From assembly GCA_024277285.1 (NCBI GenBank), contig JAJRVM010000254.1:1-36760 (forward strand): 36,760 nucleotides of DNA, read 5' to 3'. Shown here piece after piece: positions 32,791-36,760 of this stretch (its first letter is position 1; each line of letters opens with the position of its first letter). The translations under genes and the position numbers were made by a program. The DNA is from Planctomycetota bacterium (GTDB taxonomy: Bacteria; Planctomycetota; Planctomycetia; Pirellulales; Pirellulaceae). The notes beneath the pieces are model-generated. The model made no database searches, was not told where the DNA came from, and saw nothing but the letters and a program-made list of their open reading frames with translations.

Positions 32791-35524
32791 CGTCATGCCC
32801 TCCCCTGCCCTGGTCTTCGTCCGTGTCGGACTCGATCTTGGCTTCGGATTCGCGCTCAACGTCGTCCGTGAGTTGTTGTTCCTCGACGCTATCGGGCGCG
32901 GCCAACGCCGGGTCGTCCGCACTAGGCGGCGTCGCGGCTACTGAAACGGTTGCAGGTTCACGCCGCCAGCGTAGCTTGGTGGCATACCCGAACAACCAGA
33001 TCAAACCCAGCAGGACGATGGCGACTGGGAAAATGCTCGAAAAAACCGAGCGAGCTAATTCTGGCATGAAGACGCCCAGCAACAGCAGTGTTGCGGTGAT
33101 CAATAACAGCAGGGCCAGTTGCAGGTGAGGTGACTTGCGGAATAGCGGTAGCCCCAGCAGCGCGATCGCCACGACGATCACGCCGTTGAACCACCTGCGG
33201 TTCATGGTCTTGAGGTGGAGTGAACCGCTTGGTGCCTCTTCGGGACGCAGCGTTGAGTAGACAAAAAGCTGGGATTTTCCGATCGGGAATGTTTTGGCCG
33301 AGTTTGCGGCCGGACGGTTGTGATCGGTTACCCAATTCAGGAGCTCAGTGTCCTCCTGGATGTTCCTGGGGTCGAACATCGAAAAGGCGGTTTCACCACG
33401 CTCGTCGCTCCAAGTTCCTGAGCTGGCGAGTAGAACCTGTTTGTCGGGCAGGTATACGCAAAGGCAGACCTTTTGAACGGCGGGGTCGTCAGGCAGAAAA
33501 GGCAGGTCGAGCCGTGCTGGAGTTCCTTTGATACTGTAGCGTAACTCCAGTACAAACGTCTCATTCATGTTTTGATCGACCAGAGGTGCCGAGATTGTCG
33601 TCGCTGATTCGCGTTCGGCGCTGACCGGTTTGCCGTTGATGCGAAGCGGTTGAGCGTCGAACACGGCATCTTCGGCCAGACGAATCGCCAGACGCTGCCG
33701 CGCGCTGCGCATGCGATAGATCGCTTGGACCGATAGTTCGCCTTGACTCAAAACGACGATGCGGACCAGCCCGCGCGAAATGCTCGTCAGCTTGCTCGAT
33801 TCCAATTCGTATCGCGTGGCACGGACCTGCAGCGACCACGGACCGACAAAGGAGAACGCAATGGCAGCATTGTCGATCTTGACGTCGTGCCGCAGGTCGA
33901 TGTGCGGGTCGATCGGGATTAAGCCTTTCCAAGGGGCGGTTGGCTGGACATCGATCGATTCTGATTTGGCAACGACGATCTGGCCAGTTGCCAAGTCGAC
34001 GTCTTGGGGAGTCAGGCGTGGAATGACAATTTCCTGTGGCTTACCGATTCCCAACTCGTCGATGTTTTGTTCCCATTGTAAATTCACTTTTGCGGCACCG
34101 AGTAACTCGGATTCGGCAGCGAACGACCACGCCGTGTATCCTTCCGCCACGTCGTCGGGCTGTGGCGAAAGTTGCTCCCGACGTATTGACTTGTCCGTGT
34201 TGCGAATCTCGCCTGCTAAAGATGTTGGAATGTCGATACGCAACGACTTGATGCCACTGTATTTGACGTCGTAATAGAACGTTGCGCGGAACTTGACCAC
34301 GCCGGAGTCGATTTCTGCACGCAATAATTGGTCGGCAGTGACTTGTGGCTTGCGGCGTTGTGCCGTTATCGAGAATTTGGTTTCTCCTTTGGCAAAGGAA
34401 TAGGCGAGGACTGGCTGTAGCTGTTGCGTGGAGCGGGGCGCGGCCGGTATCTGTTTGTACGCTTCGCCAAAGGAAATGTTGCGCAGCCCTTCGATTGCGG
34501 CCGGATTCACGCGCAAACTGGGCGGGGCACTCAAAACAAGCGTTCCCTGTGCGAATTCGACATCGTCAGCAGTGGCACGTGGCAACCGTATGGAAATGGT
34601 CGATTTCTCGCCCGTCGGCGTCAGTAGGTTGGGGGCATCCAACGCATGTTGCAGTTGTACGGTGAGTCCTACTTTGCCGATTGCTTTTTTTGATAGATTG
34701 ACGATCCAGGTTGGGCCATCGTCCGTGTTGCGATGATACGAGTCGACCGCGACTGCTTGAGCCTTGCCGATTGCCTTTCCTTGAATGCTGCGCACTTCGA
34801 AGTCGGCCGGGATTTCGACGCGCAACTGAAATACACCGGCGTCTTCGATTGTGAACAGGCCTTGCCAGTTTAGGGTCAGGCGGTTCGTGTTAAGCTCGGT
34901 GTCAATCAGTTCGATGACCGAGATGCGTGGAAGAACTTTCTCGATGCGCAACGTTAGTTCGTATGGCACGGCACCGTAGCGGTAGGAAAACGCCCATTTT
35001 GAACTTCGCAGACGCTCTGGCAAATCATTGTGATCCATTTGCAGAAGTCCAGTCCGTTTGATCGCTTCGCCTTGCAGTCCCTCGTCCAGTCGTGCGACGA
35101 TGATCCCTTGCTGACGTCCGACTCCAATGGCCTTGACCAACGCGGCAGGCATGTCGTATTGCGATTGCGTCGCGTCGCTGAATTTCTCCAGTTCGATCAA
35201 AAGTGGTTGCTTGCCCTGAGTCGCCTCGAATAGCTCGACGCGTATAACTTGCACGGCCTCTTGGGCTTCTACGTTCCAGCGTTTGACGTTGCGATCGAAG
35301 ACGTTGACCACCTTTTGGTCGGCAGGGACTTCGAGGACTAGCTGCGTGAGCGTGGAGCGAGAAATATCGTAATCCATGGTGATCGTGCTGCGCGCCACAC
35401 CTTCGGAAATGACGATTTGCTGCTCGACCTGGACGGTCGCGAACGCAGCCAAGCCGCTGGCCCCTTCCGCTTTCGGATTCCAGGCAATGCGCACCGTGGT
35501 TGCGGCACCTACGAACGCCAGCAA
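32783..35524 (-). CDS. Module 1, 3' part: giant-protein paralogue downstream of an in-frame stop
   Basis: 913 codons if it starts at the TTG at 35524. The frame is open from 35560, directly after the TAA at 35561-35563 and in the same frame as the upstream gene, so this looks like the continuation of one protein of about 1,153 residues. A TTG with AGGA 13 nt upstream is a poor start. Contents are beta-rich repeats (LEVPADQKVVNVFDRNVKRW, VEIPADFEVRSIQGKAIG, RVEIPADF-type strands), three or four membrane helices at nt 32960-33206 (IVVAIALLGLPLF, ALLLLITATLLLLGVFM, VAIVLLGLIWLFG) and an acidic tail. It is paralogous to the modules of the downstream giant protein. Function is unknown. Confidence 0.7.
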   Translation of the reverse strand: MLAFVGAATTVRIAWNPKAEGASGLAAFATVQVEQQIVISEGVARSTITMDYDISRSTLTQLVLEVPADQKVVNVFDRNVKRWNVEAQEAVQVIRVELFEATQGKQPLLIELEKFSDATQSQYDMPAALVKAIGVGRQQGIIVARLDEGLQGEAIKRTGLLQMDHNDLPERLRSSKWAFSYRYGAVPYELTLRIEKVLPRISVIELIDTELNTNRLTLNWQGLFTIEDAGVFQLRVEIPADFEVRSIQGKAIGKAQAVAVDSYHRNTDDGPTWIVNLSKKAIGKVGLTVQLQHALDAPNLLTPTGEKSTISIRLPRATADDVEFAQGTLVLSAPPSLRVNPAAIEGLRNISFGEAYKQIPAAPRSTQQLQPVLAYSFAKGETKFSITAQRRKPQVTADQLLRAEIDSGVVKFRATFYYDVKYSGIKSLRIDIPTSLAGEIRNTDKSIRREQLSPQPDDVAEGYTAWSFAAESELLGAAKVNLQWEQNIDELGIGKPQEIVIPRLTPQDVDLATGQIVVAKSESIDVQPTAPWKGLIPIDPHIDLRHDVKIDNAAIAFSFVGPWSLQVRATRYELESSKLTSISRGLVRIVVLSQGELSVQAIYRMRSARQRLAIRLAEDAVFDAQPLRINGKPVSAERESATTISAPLVDQNMNETFVLELRYSIKGTPARLDLPFLPDDPAVQKVCLCVYLPDKQVLLASSGTWSDERGETAFSMFDPRNIQEDTELLNWVTDHNRPAANSAKTFPIGKSQLFVYSTLRPEEAPSGSLHLKTMNRRWFNGVIVVAIALLGLPLFRKSPHLQLALLLLITATLLLLGVFMPELARSVFSSIFPVAIVLLGLIWLFGYATKLRWRREPATVSVAATPPSADDPALAAPDSVEEQQLTDDVERESEAKIESDTDEDQGRGGHDDA

Positions 35525-35560
35525 GTCGGCACTTCGGTCCTGGTCCGATGCCGCGTCGCC

Positions 35561-36244
35561 TTAGCTACGCGTGGCCGCGATCATGGGCTCGATTTGTACC
35601 GCCATTCCCGCTTCAGGGACACGGATCTTCCACCGGTTGATCGGCGCTTGAGGGGCTTGAAATACCACGCTGCTTTGACCAGGTGTCTTGTCGAACTTAC
35701 GGGAATACTCCACTTTCAATACGGCTTGCACCGGTTCGTCGCCATTTTTTTGGAACAACAACTGGTAGCCCGAAGCCTTGTCGAAAACGAGACGAGCTGG
35801 CTGGTCGTCAAGCATTGCACTGCGGATGGCTGATTGCGGTAACCGCAGAGGTATTTTGACCCATCCCGTGCCCAAAACCTCTATCTGCAACGTTGCGGTG
35901 ACGTTGACGACTTGGTCGCCGATCGTCGCTTCGCTCTCGATCGACCTGATCAAAGCGTCAACTGGCCGCTTGGGCGGTTCGGTTGATCGGGATTGGGCAC
36001 GAGCTGCTTGCCACAATTCCTGAAACTTATCGTAGGGTAAAAAGACGCCGCGGCCTTCCTTTTCAAACGTCTTACGCAGTTTTTCGTAAGGTATGTAGAT
36101 CGTCTGCTCGCGAATCACGTCCGCTTGGACCGCTTTGGTGTCCGAAGGGGGATTGGGTGCTTCCTGGCCGCGTGAATGACCTGTGATGACACACCAGCAA
36201 ACGGTGCAGAACGCCAGCACCACGACTCTGTTTCGAAGACTCAT
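35561..36244 (-). CDS. Module 1, 5' part: exported N-terminal fragment
   Basis: A 227-residue protein with a signal peptide (VVVLAFCTVCWCVITGHS) and GAGG 8 nt before the ATG. It carries the module box in the form TIYIPYEKL ... GVFLPYDKFQELW, then LQIEVLGTGWVKIPLRLP and AMLDDQPARLVF, which match the start of modules 2 and 3 (for example ATLDGQPA and ALLDGKPA). It ends at TAA after EPMIAATRS, where the paralogous fold would be expected to continue, and the same frame does continue beyond the stop. It is therefore either the first half of a broken gene, a product read through at TAA, or a short separate protein. It heads the operon. Confidence 0.7.
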   Translation of the reverse strand: MSLRNRVVVLAFCTVCWCVITGHSRGQEAPNPPSDTKAVQADVIREQTIYIPYEKLRKTFEKEGRGVFLPYDKFQELWQAARAQSRSTEPPKRPVDALIRSIESEATIGDQVVNVTATLQIEVLGTGWVKIPLRLPQSAIRSAMLDDQPARLVFDKASGYQLLFQKNGDEPVQAVLKVEYSRKFDKTPGQSSVVFQAPQAPINRWKIRVPEAGMAVQIEPMIAATRS

Positions 36245-36502
36245 TCAACCGACCTCATGATCTGGGGACGTAGTCCGAACCTGCCGATTCGACGCAGGTC
36301 ATCGCCAATTTGTTCCCGAAAGAACGAAAAAATGCGTGGCATGGCCGATGACGTTCTCACGGCCCATGCCTGCCATATTCCGCACCACTGATAGAATAGC
36401 ACGTTCTAACGGTCCCGCGACCATTCCCCCCACGAGTTGTTACCGACGTGTTACACCCGGTTGGCTGCCCTGCGAGCGACTCGGCACCAGACCGACTCGG
36501 CA

Positions 36503-36569
36503 CCAGACTGTCTGGCCCTTGCTTGCTGGCGAGGCCCTTCGGGACCAGACAGTCTGGTTCCGAAGGGCC
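36503..36569. repeat. Palindromes built on CCAGAC-N-GTCTGG
   Basis: ccagactgtctgg (36503-36515) and ccagacagtctgg (36545-36557) are the same dyad. The second is the centre of a longer, nearly perfect palindrome of about 37 bp (36533-36569, arms ggcccttcggga / ttccgaagggcc). A direct repeat of cgactcggcaccaga precedes it (36477 and 36493). Confidence 0.7.
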
Positions 36570-36716
36570 CTGCGGGGGCTGGCGGCGGCAATTTCTTGGA
36601 TTCGTGACGCGAATCGGCGCCGAATTTGACGAGAGACAGAGCGGCAGCCGCAGTTTGGAGAGATTTGCACAGCGATGAGGGCGGGAATTCTGCGGTGAGC
36701 GCGGACGCGGAGCGCG

Positions 36717-36741
36717 ACGCCTTGTGGCGTGTCATTTTTTT
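36717..36741 (+). terminator. Possible hairpin and T-run at window end
   Basis: acgcc/ggcgt with loop ttgt (36717-36730) is followed by seven T residues (36735-36741). The stem is only 5 bp and no + strand gene ends nearby, so its role as a terminator is doubtful. The CTTGT-type loop links it to the other hairpins. Confidence 0.25.
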
Positions 36742-36760
36742 GGTGATGGACTGAACCGAA

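Larger units (their letters stand above)
36245..36760. other. Intergenic region upstream of the giant-protein operon
   Basis: No supported gene. The first 200 bp should hold the operon promoter; nothing decisive was seen. 36477-36569 is densely palindromic, and the end of the window has a small hairpin with a T-run. Confidence 0.45.

Noticed and set aside
32791..32922. 44-residue N-terminal extension of the giant protein
   Set aside because: It would overlap the upstream gene by about 140 bp and places an Arg-rich stretch before the signal segment; the ATG at 32790 has a proper ribosome binding site.

Overview
The window looks like chromosome from a planctomycete, probably a Pirellulales-type relative. 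This is inferred from style: moderately high GC, long gaps between genes full of short palindromic repeats, a Tat-secreted TIM-barrel isomerase-like protein, proline-rich secreted proteins with no clear family, and giant membrane-anchored proteins. No rRNA, tRNA, CRISPR array, phage gene or intact transposase was seen.

Layout. 1-1293 is the 3' part of a two-PDZ-domain protein. 1368-2249 (-) encodes a Tat-exported sugar-phosphate isomerase/epimerase-like protein. A repeat-rich gap (2250-3176) then leads to an NCS1 (cytosine/purine type) permease. 5232-8626 (-) is a compact unit: a methyltransferase with a THUMP-like tail, a MoaD/ThiS-like sulfur carrier and a tungsten-type aldehyde ferredoxin oxidoreductase. 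Two small conserved-looking genes follow on the + strand (8694-9110, 9571-10320). 10399-13228 (-) is a tightly packed operon: sodium:solute symporter, a coupled 83-residue membrane protein and a double-GNAT protein. It is divergent from a secreted NPCBM/GH27 alpha-galactosidase (13686-15677), which suggests galactoside use. 16215-18005 (-) holds KDG kinase and KDPG aldolase, the last two steps of 2-keto-3-deoxygluconate breakdown. They lie downstream of a DisA_N-type diadenylate cyclase (18212-19180). A secreted Pro-rich/toroid-like protein (19702-21711) and a HEAT-repeat lipoprotein (22874-23584) come next.

The last third (24484-36244, -) is one operon of related giant proteins. Three paralogous modules can be seen. 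Module 1 is interrupted by an in-frame TAA (35561-35563). Modules 2 and 3 are fused into one protein of about 2,769 residues that carries an internal signal-peptide-like helix at the junction.

The gaps hold the least explained material. A compound multi-hairpin element of about 220-290 bp is present twice (2618-2835 and 23927-24214), with the core in opposite orientations inside flanks that keep the same orientation. A shorter relative with the same kind of ends lies at 22708-22870. A family of hairpins shares a CTTGT loop but has different, still paired stems. There is also a four-copy 57-bp tandem array, a MITE-like inverted repeat, and clusters of a 19-bp palindrome built on CACGGCAC/GTGCCGTG.
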